Below, piece after piece: positions 36,071-47,355 of a stretch of 64,000 nucleotides of DNA. How positions within the stretch are numbered: the first letter of the stretch is position 1; each line of letters begins with the position of its first letter. The DNA lies in assembly GCA_029953615.1 (NCBI GenBank), contig CP124529.1:2756998-2820997 (forward strand), in the 5' to 3' direction. The DNA is from Pseudomonas putida. GTDB taxonomy: Bacteria > Pseudomonadota > Gammaproteobacteria > Pseudomonadales > Pseudomonadaceae. Made by a program: the position numbers and the translations under genes. The notes under the pieces are model-generated. The model was given only the letters and a program-made list of their open reading frames with translations, was not told the origin of the DNA and made no database searches.

Positions 36071-39000
36071 TTATAACGAGGGTTTCGCACCGGTGCCATC
36101 CGAAAGATCGGATAGTGCTATACGAAGAAACGTCGCCGCGAACTCCTCCGGGGGCAGGGGCAGGCTGACGATGTAACCCTGGATCTGCTCGCAGCCTTCA
36201 GCCGCGAGGAAGCGTTGCTGGGCCTGGTTTTCCACACCCTCGGCAATGATGGTCAGCTGCATGCTGCGGCCCAGGGCGATGATCGCCCTGGCGATGGCGG
36301 CGTCGTGGGGATCGTCGGGCAGGCCGCGGATGAATGACTTGTCGATCTTGAGGATGTCCAGCGGCAGGCGCTTGAGGTAACTCAGCGAGGAGTAACCAGT
36401 GCCAAAGTCATCGATGGCCAGCTGCACGCCGAGTTTCTTCAGCTGGTAGAGCACGGCCAGGGCTTCCTCTGCCTGGCTCATGATGAAGTTTTCGGTGATT
36501 TCCAACTGCAGGTCGCCAGCCTTTAGCTGGTAGTGCTTCAGCAACTGTTCGATGCGCCGGGCAAGGTGGGGGTGGCGCAGCTGGGCGCCGGCGAGGTTGA
36601 TCGACAGCGGGCCGAAGGGGTCGTAGTGCATCTTCCAGGCCTGCATCTGTCGGCAGGCCTGTTCCAGCACCCAGTCGCCGATCTGGAGGATGGTGCCGTT
36701 CTCTTCCGCCAGGTGGATGAAGTGCTCTGGCGGCACTTCACCAAAGGTCGGGTGGCTCCAGCGGATCAGCGCTTCGGCGCCGACCAGGCTCTGGGTCTTG
36801 AGGCTGAGTTTGGGCTGGAAGCACAGGCTCAGTTCATTGCGTTCGATGGCGCGACGCAGCTCATGCTCCAGGGCGATGCGTTCGCTGGCCTGGGCGGTGA
36901 GGTCGAGGGTGTAGGCTTCGACGCGGTTACGACCCTTGGCCTTGGAGCGGTACATGGCGGCGTCGGCGTTGCGAATCAGTGTGGCAACGTCAGTGCCGTC
37001 CTGTGGATAAAGGCTGATGCCGATGCTGGCGCTGGTGAAGAACTCGTGCTCGCCAGCCTGGAACGGCGCGTTGAAGCAGGTCAGCAGCTTGTTGGCGATG
37101 GCGCTGGCGTCACTGGGTTTGTGCAGGCCGGGCAGCAGGATGATGAATTCGTCGCCGCCCAGGCGGGCCACGGTGTCGACATCACGCACCTGCTCCTTCA
37201 GGCGTTGGGCAATGCCCTTGAGCAGCAGGTCGCCGACCGGGTGGCCGAGGCTGTCATTGATGTGCTTGAAACGGTCAAGGTCAAGGAACAGCACCGCGCC
37301 CTTGCGGTTGGACACCTGCGAGCAGGTCAGGGCAGCCTGCAGACGGTTCTCGAACAGGGCGCGGTTGGGCAGGCCGGTCAGCGGGTCGTGGTGGGCCTGG
37401 TAGTCAAGCTTGGCCTGGGCATGCTTGAGGCTGGAGATGTCGGCGAACACGGCGACGAAGTGGGTGATCTCGCGTTCGTTGTTACGCACGGCGCTGATGG
37501 TCAGCCAGCCGGGGTACAGTTCGCCGTTCTTGCGCTTGTTGTAGATCTCGCCTTGCCAGTGGCCTTCAGCCGTCAGTTGGTGCCACATGGCGGCATAGAA
37601 CGCGCTGTCGTGCTGGCCGGAGGCGAGCAGGCGCGGGGTCTGGCCGAGGGCTTCGATCTCGCTGTAGCCGGTGATTTCGCTGAAGGCGCGGTTGACGGCA
37701 CTGATGCGCTGGTCGATGTCGGTAATCAGCACGCCTTCGGCGGTGTTCTCGAACACGGTGGCGGCCAGTTGCAGCTTTTCCTGCATCAGGTGGCGCTCGG
37801 TGATGTCACGCGCGATGGTCAGCATGCAGTCGTCGCCAGCAATCGGCAGCGGCCGTGCCGAGAGCTCGCACAGGCGAATCTGACCGTCGCTGCGGCGCAG
37901 GTGGCAGGTGAAGTCGCGTACGAAGCCGTCGCGCTTGAGTTGTTCGACCAGCCGTTTGCGTTCATTGAGATCGACCCAGATGCCCAGGTCCAGCGAGGTC
38001 TGGTCAAGCGTCGGGCTGAGGTCATAGCCGGTGAGGCGGCAGAAGCCCTCGTTCACTTCGAGCAGCAAGCCGTCGCTCTGGCGCGACAGTAGCAGGCCGT
38101 CGGGCGAGGCGTGGAAGGCCTTGGCGAATTTCTCTTCCGAGGTTTGCAGCTGCTCCTGTGTTTCCTTGAGCTGGCTGATGTCTCGTACCGCCACCACCAG
38201 CGCGAGCTTGCCGTCGAGCTCGAAGGTCTCGGCCGAGGTCAGGCCGGTGAACAATTGGCCGTTGCTGCGACGGAAGCTCATTTCCATGTTGCGGATGCCA
38301 CCCTGATGCAGGCGTTCGAGCAGCCGCGGGCCAGTGTCTTCGACGCCCCATAGGTTGAGATCGGTGGCAGTACGGCCGATGACCTGCCCCGGAGAGAGGC
38401 CTATCTGCTCTTCGAAGGCTTCGTTCACTTCCAGCAGGCAGCCGTCGCTATGGCGGGCGATCAGCAGGATGTCCGGGCACTGCTGGAACACCGAGGCGAA
38501 CTTCTGCTCGGACAGGCGCAGGGCGTCTTCGGTGCGCTTGGTCTCGCTGATATCGATCATCAGCCCACGCATCACCGGCTGGTGGCCATGCTCGATCATG
38601 CTGACGATGTTACGTACCCACAATGGCTGGCCATCGGCGCGGATCACGCGGTAGTCGAGGCTGTGGTCGCGCCCGGCGGCGGTTTCGCTGTCGCAGTAGG
38701 CCTGGGCCCAGAGGGCATCCTCCGGGTGCAGGATACTGCGCCAGAAGCCGGGTTTGAGCCAGTCGCCCAGTGGATAGCCAAGCAAGCCTTCGGCGTGGGG
38801 CGAGACGTAGCTGTAGGTGAAATCGTTCGCGTCGGCCTCCCAGGCAATGGCAGACAGGCTCTCGATCAGGCTGCGGTAGTGGTATTCGCTGCTGCGCAGT
38901 TCCTGTTCGAGAGCGATGCGCCGGGAAATTTCCGAACTGAGCCGGCGATTGATGCGGATGACCACCGCCAGCACGGCTATCAAAGCCAGTACCGCGGGCA

Positions 39001-39814
39001 GGCCATAAACCAGCAGGTCGGACCAGAACAGCCGTTGGTCGACCACATTGCCCACCCAGCGTTGCTGGATCTGGCTGACTTCGGCGCTGCTCATGTCCGC
39101 CATCACTTTGTCGAGAATGCCGACCAGCACCTTCTTGTCGCGTGGGGCGGCCATGGCCAGCTGGTAGCGATAGGGCGTTTCGCCGCTGACGTAAAGGCCA
39201 TCGAGCTTGAGCTGACGCAGGCTCCAGATGCTTGAAGCAAGATCACCGACCACCGCGTCCACTTCGTCGGTGGCCAAGGCTTGCAGGGTGGAGCTTACGT
39301 TGGGCAGGGCAACCAGGTTGAGGTCCGGGTGGTGGGTGCGAAGCAGTTCGTGCGGAGCGTAGTTTTCGACTACAGCGATCTTCAGGCCGTACAGGTCCTT
39401 CAGGTTGCGCGGTTGTGCGCCGCCTTTGTGGGCGAGGATGACGATGGGGAAGTCGAGGTACGGCCGGGTGAAGGCCAGATAGCCTTGGCGTTCGGGGGTG
39501 GACATGATGCCGGGCAGTAGGTCGATACGGCTTTCGCGAGCCTGCGCCAGTACCTCGGTCCAACTGCTGGGTTCGACCGGTTTGAGCGTCACACCCAGGC
39601 GTTGCTGGATCGTGGCGATGTAATCGGCGGCCAATCCCTGGTACCGGCCCTCCTGGTCGCGAAACTCGAACGGTGGCCAAGAGGCGTCTACACCCAGGCT
39701 CAGCTGCGGATGGGCAGCCAGCCAGGCTTTCTCCTCGTCTGTCAGGGTCAGGGCGCCGGCCGTTGTGTTCCACAAAAACAGGAGCAGCAACAGGATGGCC
39801 GGCATCGGATGCAT
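36071..39814 (-). CDS. Transmembrane sensor with SBP, PAS, GGDEF and EAL domains
   Basis: The 1247-residue protein starts MHPMPAILLLLLFLWNTTAG (signal peptide) at 39814 with GAGG nearby. A periplasmic amino-acid-binding-type domain follows (about 25-245), then one membrane segment ('VYGLPAVLALIAVLAVVIRI'). Next are about four PAS domains ('SSEYHYRSLIESLSAIAWEA' onward), a GGDEF domain with the intact motif 'RLGGDEFIILLPG', and an EAL domain with 'GAEALIRWSHP', 'ITENFIMSQAEE', 'DDFGTGYSSLSYLKRLPLDI'. Both catalytic domains look active, so it could make or break c-di-GMP depending on the ligand. It is downstream of rpoD on the same strand, behind a terminator. Confidence 0.9.
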   Translation of the reverse strand: MHPMPAILLLLLFLWNTTAGALTLTDEEKAWLAAHPQLSLGVDASWPPFEFRDQEGRYQGLAADYIATIQQRLGVTLKPVEPSSWTEVLAQARESRIDLLPGIMSTPERQGYLAFTRPYLDFPIVILAHKGGAQPRNLKDLYGLKIAVVENYAPHELLRTHHPDLNLVALPNVSSTLQALATDEVDAVVGDLASSIWSLRQLKLDGLYVSGETPYRYQLAMAAPRDKKVLVGILDKVMADMSSAEVSQIQQRWVGNVVDQRLFWSDLLVYGLPAVLALIAVLAVVIRINRRLSSEISRRIALEQELRSSEYHYRSLIESLSAIAWEADANDFTYSYVSPHAEGLLGYPLGDWLKPGFWRSILHPEDALWAQAYCDSETAAGRDHSLDYRVIRADGQPLWVRNIVSMIEHGHQPVMRGLMIDISETKRTEDALRLSEQKFASVFQQCPDILLIARHSDGCLLEVNEAFEEQIGLSPGQVIGRTATDLNLWGVEDTGPRLLERLHQGGIRNMEMSFRRSNGQLFTGLTSAETFELDGKLALVVAVRDISQLKETQEQLQTSEEKFAKAFHASPDGLLLSRQSDGLLLEVNEGFCRLTGYDLSPTLDQTSLDLGIWVDLNERKRLVEQLKRDGFVRDFTCHLRRSDGQIRLCELSARPLPIAGDDCMLTIARDITERHLMQEKLQLAATVFENTAEGVLITDIDQRISAVNRAFSEITGYSEIEALGQTPRLLASGQHDSAFYAAMWHQLTAEGHWQGEIYNKRKNGELYPGWLTISAVRNNEREITHFVAVFADISSLKHAQAKLDYQAHHDPLTGLPNRALFENRLQAALTCSQVSNRKGAVLFLDLDRFKHINDSLGHPVGDLLLKGIAQRLKEQVRDVDTVARLGGDEFIILLPGLHKPSDASAIANKLLTCFNAPFQAGEHEFFTSASIGISLYPQDGTDVATLIRNADAAMYRSKAKGRNRVEAYTLDLTAQASERIALEHELRRAIERNELSLCFQPKLSLKTQSLVGAEALIRWSHPTFGEVPPEHFIHLAEENGTILQIGDWVLEQACRQMQAWKMHYDPFGPLSINLAGAQLRHPHLARRIEQLLKHYQLKAGDLQLEITENFIMSQAEEALAVLYQLKKLGVQLAIDDFGTGYSSLSYLKRLPLDILKIDKSFIRGLPDDPHDAAIARAIIALGRSMQLTIIAEGVENQAQQRFLAAEGCEQIQGYIVSLPLPPEEFAATFLRIALSDLSDGTGAKPSL

Positions 39815-39946
39815 AGCGGCCTCGCATTCAGGGGGTCTGAATCGAGTGTAGACGGGCATTGCTGCAGCTGTGCAGTGGAAGGGCGGCTTTGTGTTCTGGC
39901 TGTCGGAAGGGGTAGGTCGCGAGGAAATGGGGCTGCTGCACAGCCC

Positions 39947-40033
39947 ATCGCCGGCCAAGCCAGCTCCCACCTCGACCGCATTGACCTCTAGCCATGTGCA
40001 GTACCTGTGGGAGCTGGCTTGCCGGCGATGAGG
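39947..40033. repeat. REP-like inverted repeat (GCCGGC class)
   Basis: ATCGCCGGCCAAGCCAGCTCCCAC faces ACCTGTGGGAGCTGGCTTGCCGGCGAT. This is the same class as the repeat at 18401. Confidence 0.75.
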
Positions 40034-40060
40034 CCAGAACAGGCAGTGCAAGCGGAAAAG

Positions 40061-40087
40061 AAAAACCCCGGCCTGGGCCGGGGTTTT
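40061..40087 (-). terminator. rpoD terminator
   Basis: AAAACCCCGGCC (40062-40073) pairs with GGCCGGGGTTTT (40076-40087). On the minus strand it ends in GGTTTTTCTTTT. It lies five bases after the rpoD stop. Confidence 0.9.
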
Positions 40088-40091
40088 GTCA

Positions 40092-41943
<1,852 letters not shown>

Positions 41944-42010
41944 AACACCCTATCCACTGAAGGTCTTGGCGGGCAAAAAACAAGCCGAGGATTATACCCG
42001 AGCATGGGCC

Positions 42011-43993
42011 TCACGCGCCAGATGAGGTCGGCGTTTGTGCGGGAACATTCCGGCTCAGCAGGGCGAGGAGCTGGGTTTTTTCCTCGCTGGTCAATTCGCT
42101 TTGACGTGATTTCCTGAGCAGTTGTTCCAGGCTGCGCTCGCGTTGGCGGGCGGACAAGCTAGTTATAGTGTCGAAAAACTGTTGTTCAAGGTTGTCGGCG
42201 ACGATCAGCCATTCCTTTTCCGCCAGGGCCCGCAGCAGGCGCCCCTGTTCGGTGCCGTGCCAACGTGCGATCAACTGCATTGAGCTTAGCCCAGGATTTT
42301 TCTGAGCGGCTTCGATCAGTGCCACCAGCAGCTGGCTGTACAGATGCTCTTCGTCGGCGAAGTGGCTGGCATCCTCCACCTTGCTGGCCAGCAGCGGGTG
42401 GTGCAGCAGGGTGCGCAGAGCGGCCAGGGTAGGCGGCTCGACCGGGGCCGGTACGCGCGGCGGCGCTTCGTCACGTTGCTGCCATGGCTTGCCGCCCTTG
42501 CGGTTCTTGTCCCAGGGTTTGTCGCTCCACTGCTTCTTGCCAGCGCCCTTGTTCGGCTTCCACTCCTGCTCCTGATGAACGGGGGCGAAGTCGTGCTGCG
42601 GCATGTCGCCGTAATCGGGGGTGAAACTGGCCATGGCGTCGTAGTCGTAGCCAGGGTCGTAGTCCGGCACGCTGCTGGTGGCCGGGGCGTGTTGCGCCAG
42701 CTGCTCGACCTGCTGCGGGTCGAGGCCGGTAATTTCCTTCAGGCGGTTGCGCATCAGCTGGCGCAGGTTGGCACCGGGTATCTTTTCGATCAACGGTGCG
42801 GCCAGGGTCGCCATGTGCGCCTTGCCTTCCAGCGAACGCGGGTCGGCTTCGACGCTCAGTTGCTCGAAGAAGTAGTCGGCCAGCGGCTGGGCGTGCTGGT
42901 TGATGCGGGCCATGAAGGCGTCGGTGCCTTCGGCGCGCACCAGGCTGTCCGGGTCTTCGCCTTCGGGCAGGAACAGGAAGCGTGCGCGGCGCCCGTCCTG
43001 CAGGTTCGACAGGGTCGATTCCAGGGCGCGCCAGGCGGCCTTGCGCCCGGCCTGGTCGCCGTCGAAGCAGAACAGCACGCTGGGTACCACGCGGAACAGG
43101 CGCTTGAGGTGCTCTTCGCTGGTGGCGGTGCCGAGCGTGGCCACGGCGTTGCGCAGGCCCTGCTGGGCCAGGGCAATGACGTCCATGTAGCCTTCGACGA
43201 CGATGATTTCGTCGAGGTTGCGGTTGTGCTTGCGGGCCTCGTACAGGCCGTACAGTTCCTGGCCCTTGTGGAACACCGGGGTTTCCGGGGAGTTCAGGTA
43301 CTTGGGCTTGTCGTCGCCGAGCACCCGGCCACCGAAGGCGATGATGCGCCCGCGGCTGTCGCGGATCGGGAACATCACCCGGTCGCGGAAGCGGTCGTAG
43401 CGCTTGCCGCTTTCGGCGTTCTCGATCAGCAGGCCGGCATCGATCATCACCTTCTGCTGCAGGGTGTCGGCGCCCAGGTGCTTGAGCAGGTTGTCCCAGC
43501 CTGGCGGGGCGAAGCCCAGGCCAAAGTCACGGGCGATTTCCCCGGACAGGCCGCGGCCCTTGAGGTAGTCCACTGCCGCCTTGCGGGTCGGGTGGCTGCG
43601 CAAGGCCTGGCGGTAGAACTCCGAGGCGGCGTCCAGTAGCGGGTACAGCGGCGAATCGGTTGGCTGGCGCGGCTTGTGGTCGCGGCGGCCTTGCTCGCGG
43701 GGCACTTCCATGCCGGCGGCGCGGGCCAGTTCCTCGACGGCCTGGGGGAAGTCCAGGTTGTCGTGGTCCATGACGAAGCCCAGGGCGTTACCGCCGGCGC
43801 CGCAGCCGAAGCAGTAGTAGAACTGCTTGTCGGGGCTGACCGTGAAGGAAGGGGTCTTTTCCTTGTGGAACGGGCAGCAGGCGGAGTAGTTCTTGCCGGT
43901 TTTTTTCAGCTGGACGCGCGAACTCACCACATCGACGATGTCGAGGCGGTTGATAAGGTCGTCAATGAAACTCTGGGGAATCAGCCCGGCCAT
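42011..43993 (-). CDS. dnaG: DNA primase DnaG
   Basis: The 660-residue primase has the CHC2-type zinc finger 'CCPFHKEKTPSF...YYCFGCGAGG' near residues 40-65. The TOPRIM core holds 'IIVVEGYMDVIALAQQGL' and 'VLFCFDGDQAGRKAAW', and a C-terminal DnaB-binding domain follows after a linker rich in Gly, Lys and Trp. I start at ATG 43993 (MAGLIPQSFIDDLINR). It is in the conserved rpsU-dnaG-rpoD macromolecular synthesis operon, all on the minus strand. Confidence 0.96.
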   Translation of the reverse strand: MAGLIPQSFIDDLINRLDIVDVVSSRVQLKKTGKNYSACCPFHKEKTPSFTVSPDKQFYYCFGCGAGGNALGFVMDHDNLDFPQAVEELARAAGMEVPREQGRRDHKPRQPTDSPLYPLLDAASEFYRQALRSHPTRKAAVDYLKGRGLSGEIARDFGLGFAPPGWDNLLKHLGADTLQQKVMIDAGLLIENAESGKRYDRFRDRVMFPIRDSRGRIIAFGGRVLGDDKPKYLNSPETPVFHKGQELYGLYEARKHNRNLDEIIVVEGYMDVIALAQQGLRNAVATLGTATSEEHLKRLFRVVPSVLFCFDGDQAGRKAAWRALESTLSNLQDGRRARFLFLPEGEDPDSLVRAEGTDAFMARINQHAQPLADYFFEQLSVEADPRSLEGKAHMATLAAPLIEKIPGANLRQLMRNRLKEITGLDPQQVEQLAQHAPATSSVPDYDPGYDYDAMASFTPDYGDMPQHDFAPVHQEQEWKPNKGAGKKQWSDKPWDKNRKGGKPWQQRDEAPPRVPAPVEPPTLAALRTLLHHPLLASKVEDASHFADEEHLYSQLLVALIEAAQKNPGLSSMQLIARWHGTEQGRLLRALAEKEWLIVADNLEQQFFDTITSLSARQRERSLEQLLRKSRQSELTSEEKTQLLALLSRNVPAQTPTSSGA

Positions 43994-44296
43994 GGCAGTC
44001 TCGTCATCTGGCAACTGGCAAGTCTAATCGCTCACGCGCCGAATGGGGCGAGTGCCGCTTGGGGAAGTGCGAGGGAATGTGTGCTCGTCGCCAGCCCCTG
44101 AGGGCTCGTCAGTCGGACGTGCACGTCTGGTCATACAGCAAGAAGGACCAGCTCTGACGTTTCAGGCAGGTTGCCCATGTGCAGTTCGCGCGAGGCTTGT
44201 GCAGGGCCTTGAGCTAGCTGCTCAAGTTTGAATCGACCACTGCCATCGCCCGGCGGTTAACCGGGCAGGGCAGAAGCTTTGCGAAGAACGCCTGTA
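43994..44296. other. rpsU-dnaG intergenic region
   Basis: 303 bases with no convincing gene. GCCCGG (44248-44253) and CCGGGC (44261-44266) form a small hairpin just after rpsU that could act as an attenuator or processing site, as known for the E. coli rpsU-dnaG interval, but no T-run follows. Confidence 0.5.
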
Positions 44297-44512
44297 TTAG
44301 TACAGACGAACGGCGCGGCGCTGTTCGCGCTGAACTTTCTTGGCGTGACGCTTAACAGCAGCAGCTGCTTTGCGCTTACGCTCGGCGGTCGGCTTCTCGT
44401 AAAACTCGCGGCTACGAACTTCAGCCAGTACACCGGCTTTTTCGCAGGAGCGCTTGAAACGACGCAGAGCTACGTCGAAGGGTTCGTTCTCTTTAACTTT
44501 GACGGCTGGCAT
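44297..44512 (-). CDS. rpsU: 30S ribosomal protein S21
   Basis: The 71-residue protein starts [20 protein letters not shown] and is very rich in Arg and Lys, ending '[12 protein letters not shown]'. Length and sequence match bacterial S21, which helps the 30S subunit find mRNA starts. AAGG precedes the ATG. It heads the operon with dnaG and rpoD and is divergent from tsaD. Confidence 0.98.
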   Translation of the reverse strand: MPAVKVKENEPFDVALRRFKRSCEKAGVLAEVRSREFYEKPTAERKRKAAAAVKRHAKKVQREQRRAVRLY

Positions 44513-44716
44513 CCAGGGCTACCTTAATTCATTACCGGGGTAGACGTGCTCCTGGCAAAACAAAGGTGTGCTGGAGAACGTCGGTTTTCAAGGGTTGCGG
44601 ATGTTAACCCTTAGCAAGCCGGAATGCAAAGCCTCTGATCGAAAACCGCTGGTCGGCATCCGACACGGGGACTATCATGCGCGGCTTCGAATTCAGCCCC
44701 CACAAGGGACGAACCC

Positions 44717-45742
44717 ATGCTAGTACTGGGATTGGAAACATCCTGCGACGAAACTGGCGTCGCATTATACGACAGCGAGCGCGGTTTGTTGGCCGACGCG
44801 CTGTTCAGCCAGATCGACCTGCACCGCGTGTTCGGCGGTGTGGTGCCAGAGCTTGCCTCGCGTGACCATGTCAAGCGCATGCTGCCGCTCATCCGTCAGG
44901 TGCTGGACGAGGCTGGCTGCGTCGCCACCGAGATCGACGCCATTGCCTACACCGCGGGCCCGGGCCTGGTCGGTGCATTGCTGGTGGGGGCTTCCTGCGC
45001 CCAGGCGCTGGCCTTTGCCTGGGACATCCCGGCGATTGGCGTGCATCACATGGAAGGCCACCTGCTGGCGCCCATGCTGGAAGAAAACCCGCCGCAGTTC
45101 CCGTTCGTCGCTTTGTTGGTTTCCGGCGGCCATACCCAGCTGGTGCGGGTCGATGGCATCGGCCAGTACGAGCTGCTGGGCGAGAGCCTGGATGACGCCG
45201 CCGGCGAAGCGTTCGACAAGACCGCCAAGCTGATCGGCCTGAACTACCCCGGTGGCCCGGAAATCGCCCGCCTGGCCGAGCGCGGCGTTCCTGGCCGCTT
45301 CGTGTTCCCGCGGCCGATGACCGACCGCCCGGGCCTGGAGTTCAGCTTCAGCGGCCTGAAAACCTTTGCCCTGAACACTTGGCAACAGTGCCGCGATGCC
45401 GGCGACGACAGTGAACAAACCCGTTGCGACCTGTCGCTGGCATTCCAGCAGGCGGTGGTGGAGACTTTGACCATCAAGTGCAAGCGGGCGCTCAAGCAGA
45501 CCGGCCTCAAGCGCCTGGTGATTGCCGGTGGCGTCAGTGCCAACAAGGCCCTGCGCGCGTCGCTCGAGGACATGCTCGGCAGCATCAAGGGCAACGTGTA
45601 CTACGCGCGTCCGCAGTTTTGCACCGACAACGGCGCGATGATCGCCTACGCGGGCTGCCAGCGGTTGTTGGCCGGGCAGCAGCAGGACCTGGCTATCAGC
45701 GTGCAGGCGCGCTGGCCGATGGAGCAGTTGCCGCCGGTTTGA
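44717..45742 (+). CDS. tsaD: tRNA N6-adenosine threonylcarbamoyltransferase TsaD
   Basis: The 341-residue protein starts [20 protein letters not shown] and has the metal motif '[15 protein letters not shown]', 'VSGGHTQLV' and '[17 protein letters not shown]'. It transfers the threonylcarbamoyl group to A37 of ANN-reading tRNAs, acting with TsaB, TsaC and TsaE. Its position next to rpsU is conserved in gammaproteobacteria. The stop is three bases from that of the convergent plsY. Confidence 0.97.
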   Translation: MLVLGLETSCDETGVALYDSERGLLADALFSQIDLHRVFGGVVPELASRDHVKRMLPLIRQVLDEAGCVATEIDAIAYTAGPGLVGALLVGASCAQALAFAWDIPAIGVHHMEGHLLAPMLEENPPQFPFVALLVSGGHTQLVRVDGIGQYELLGESLDDAAGEAFDKTAKLIGLNYPGGPEIARLAERGVPGRFVFPRPMTDRPGLEFSFSGLKTFALNTWQQCRDAGDDSEQTRCDLSLAFQQAVVETLTIKCKRALKQTGLKRLVIAGGVSANKALRASLEDMLGSIKGNVYYARPQFCTDNGAMIAYAGCQRLLAGQQQDLAISVQARWPMEQLPPV

Positions 45743-45745
45743 GCG

Positions 45746-46315
45746 TCAGAAGTGTCGTTCGCGTCCGGCGAACAGGTCGCGCAGGTTGCTGCGGTGGCGC
45801 CACACGATCATCACCGTCAACACGGTGATCGGGAGCAGGGCCTCGGGCTCGCGCCAGGCCAGCAATGGCAAGGTCAGTGGTGTGGCGATCAGCGCCGCCA
45901 GCGAGCTGGTGCGGGTAAGGTAGAAGGTCAGCAGCCAGGCGCCGATGGCCAGCAGTGCGGCCGGTAAGTACAGGCCCATGAGCATGCCGGCGGCCGTCGC
46001 CACGCCCTTGCCGCCCCGGAAGCAGAAGTACAGCGGGAACAGGTGGCCCAGCACCGCGCACACGCCGACCCAGGCCTGCGCGTGCAGGTCCAGCCCGGCA
46101 AGGCGGGCGAGCAACACCGGCAACAGGCCCTTGCACAGGTCGCCAAGCAGGGTCAGGATCGCCAGTTTGCGGCCTGCCAGGCGTAGCATGTTGGTGGCGC
46201 CAGCATTGCCTGAGCCGCTGGAACGCGGGTCCGGGCTGCCCGTAAGGCGGCTGAGGACGATGGCGAAGGACAGCGAGCCGAGCAGGTAGGCGAGCAACGC
46301 CAGTAACCAAAACAT
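45746..46315 (-). CDS. plsY: Glycerol-3-phosphate acyltransferase PlsY
   Basis: The 189-residue inner-membrane protein has about five hydrophobic segments and the three PlsY signatures: '[20 protein letters not shown]', '[20 protein letters not shown]' and the C-terminal '[25 protein letters not shown]'. It moves an acyl group from acyl-phosphate to glycerol-3-phosphate, the first step of phospholipid synthesis. It is convergent with tsaD and divergent from folB. Confidence 0.96.
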   Translation of the reverse strand: MFWLLALLAYLLGSLSFAIVLSRLTGSPDPRSSGSGNAGATNMLRLAGRKLAILTLLGDLCKGLLPVLLARLAGLDLHAQAWVGVCAVLGHLFPLYFCFRGGKGVATAAGMLMGLYLPAALLAIGAWLLTFYLTRTSSLAALIATPLTLPLLAWREPEALLPITVLTVMIVWRHRSNLRDLFAGRERHF

Positions 46316-46389
46316 GCTAACTATTCCGGGCGAGGACGCCCTGATTCTAACGGCGCCAGTCGCCCTTGTCGTGCTGTGGAGAGAAGTGC

Positions 46390-46746
46390 TTGGACAGAGT
46401 GTTCATCGAAGGCCTGGAAGTCGATACCGTCATCGGTGCCTATGACTGGGAGCGGGATATTCGCCAGTGCTTGCGCCTGGACCTGAGCTTTGCCTGGGAC
46501 AACCGCCCGGCAGCGGCCGGCGACGACCTGAACCTGGCGCTGGACTATGCCAGCGTGTCGGCGCGTATCCAGGCGTTTGCCGAGCAGGCCCGTTTCGAGT
46601 TGGTGGAAACCTTTGCCGAGCGCCTGGTGGCGACGTTGATGGAGGAGTTCCACATCCCGTGGGTGCGCTTGAAACTGACCAAGCCGGGAGCGGTGCCTGC
46701 GGCCCGTGGTGGTGTTGGCGTGGAGATCGAGCGCGGATGTCTCTGA
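46390..46746 (+). CDS. folB: Dihydroneopterin aldolase FolB
   Basis: The 118-residue protein reads '[20 protein letters not shown]' at the start, the family N-terminus, and '[20 protein letters not shown]' near the end. It converts dihydroneopterin to 6-hydroxymethyl-dihydropterin in folate synthesis. I begin at the TTG (46390), with GGAG eight bases upstream; no in-frame ATG is close. The stop overlaps the folK start by ten bases. Confidence 0.93.
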   Translation: MDRVFIEGLEVDTVIGAYDWERDIRQCLRLDLSFAWDNRPAAAGDDLNLALDYASVSARIQAFAEQARFELVETFAERLVATLMEEFHIPWVRLKLTKPGAVPAARGGVGVEIERGCL

Positions 46747-47246
46747 GCACGGTTTACCTGGGCCTGGGCAGCAACATCGACCGCGAGGCGCACTTGTGCG
46801 CCGGGCTCGATGCGTTGGCGGGCATCCTGACCGACATGCGCTGTTCGCCGGCGTTCGAAAGCCAGGCGGTGGGTATCAAGAGCGGGCCGTTCATCAACTT
46901 TGTGGTGACCGGGCAGACTGCCTTGCCGTTGATCGAGCTGGACCGCCGGCTGAAGTTCATCGAGGCCGACAATGGCCGCTACGCGCCGGACCGCAAGGGG
47001 CTGCCGCTGGATATCGACGTGCTGATGTATGACGGTTTGCACGGCACCTTCGACGGGCTGGTGTTGCCTCGGGCCGAGATCCTGAAGAACGCCTTTGTGC
47101 TTTGGCCGCTGTCGCTGCTGGCGCCGCAACTGGTGCATCCGGGGGTAGGCAAGACAATGGCGCAGCTGTGGCAGGAGGCGCGGATCGATCAGGTGCTGGC
47201 GCCGGTTGCCTTTGAATGGCGTGGGTTGCAGCTGACTCCGGCATAA
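46737..47246 (+). CDS. folK: 6-hydroxymethyl-7,8-dihydropterin pyrophosphokinase FolK
   Basis: The 169-residue protein starts [20 protein letters not shown] and has the diagnostic 'YAPDRKGLPLDIDVLMYDGL' and 'LPRAEILKNAFVLWPLSLLAP' blocks. It transfers pyrophosphate to hydroxymethyl-dihydropterin, the step after FolB. The ATG lies inside the end of folB, which supports translational coupling. Confidence 0.95.
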   Translation: MSLSTVYLGLGSNIDREAHLCAGLDALAGILTDMRCSPAFESQAVGIKSGPFINFVVTGQTALPLIELDRRLKFIEADNGRYAPDRKGLPLDIDVLMYDGLHGTFDGLVLPRAEILKNAFVLWPLSLLAPQLVHPGVGKTMAQLWQEARIDQVLAPVAFEWRGLQLTPA

Positions 47247-47251
47247 GCCTG

Positions 47252-47352
47252 TACCGGCCCTTTCGCGGCTAAAGCCGCTCCCACAGGGACCGCATGATGC
47301 CAAGCGTTGTGCAATCCCTGTGGGAGCGGCTTTAGCCGCGAAAGGGCCGGTA
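47252..47352. repeat. REP pair with 38-bp perfect arms
   Basis: TACCGGCCCTTTCGCGGCTA... at 47252-47289 and its exact complement at 47315-47352, 25 bases apart. These are the longest perfect REP arms in the window. They lie between convergent folK and cca and could form a strong shared terminator. Confidence 0.9.
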
Positions 47353-47355
47353 TGT

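Noticed and set aside
36533..38092. 519-codon plus-strand frame opposite the GGDEF/EAL gene
   Set aside because: Shadow of the sensor gene, low complexity and no motif.
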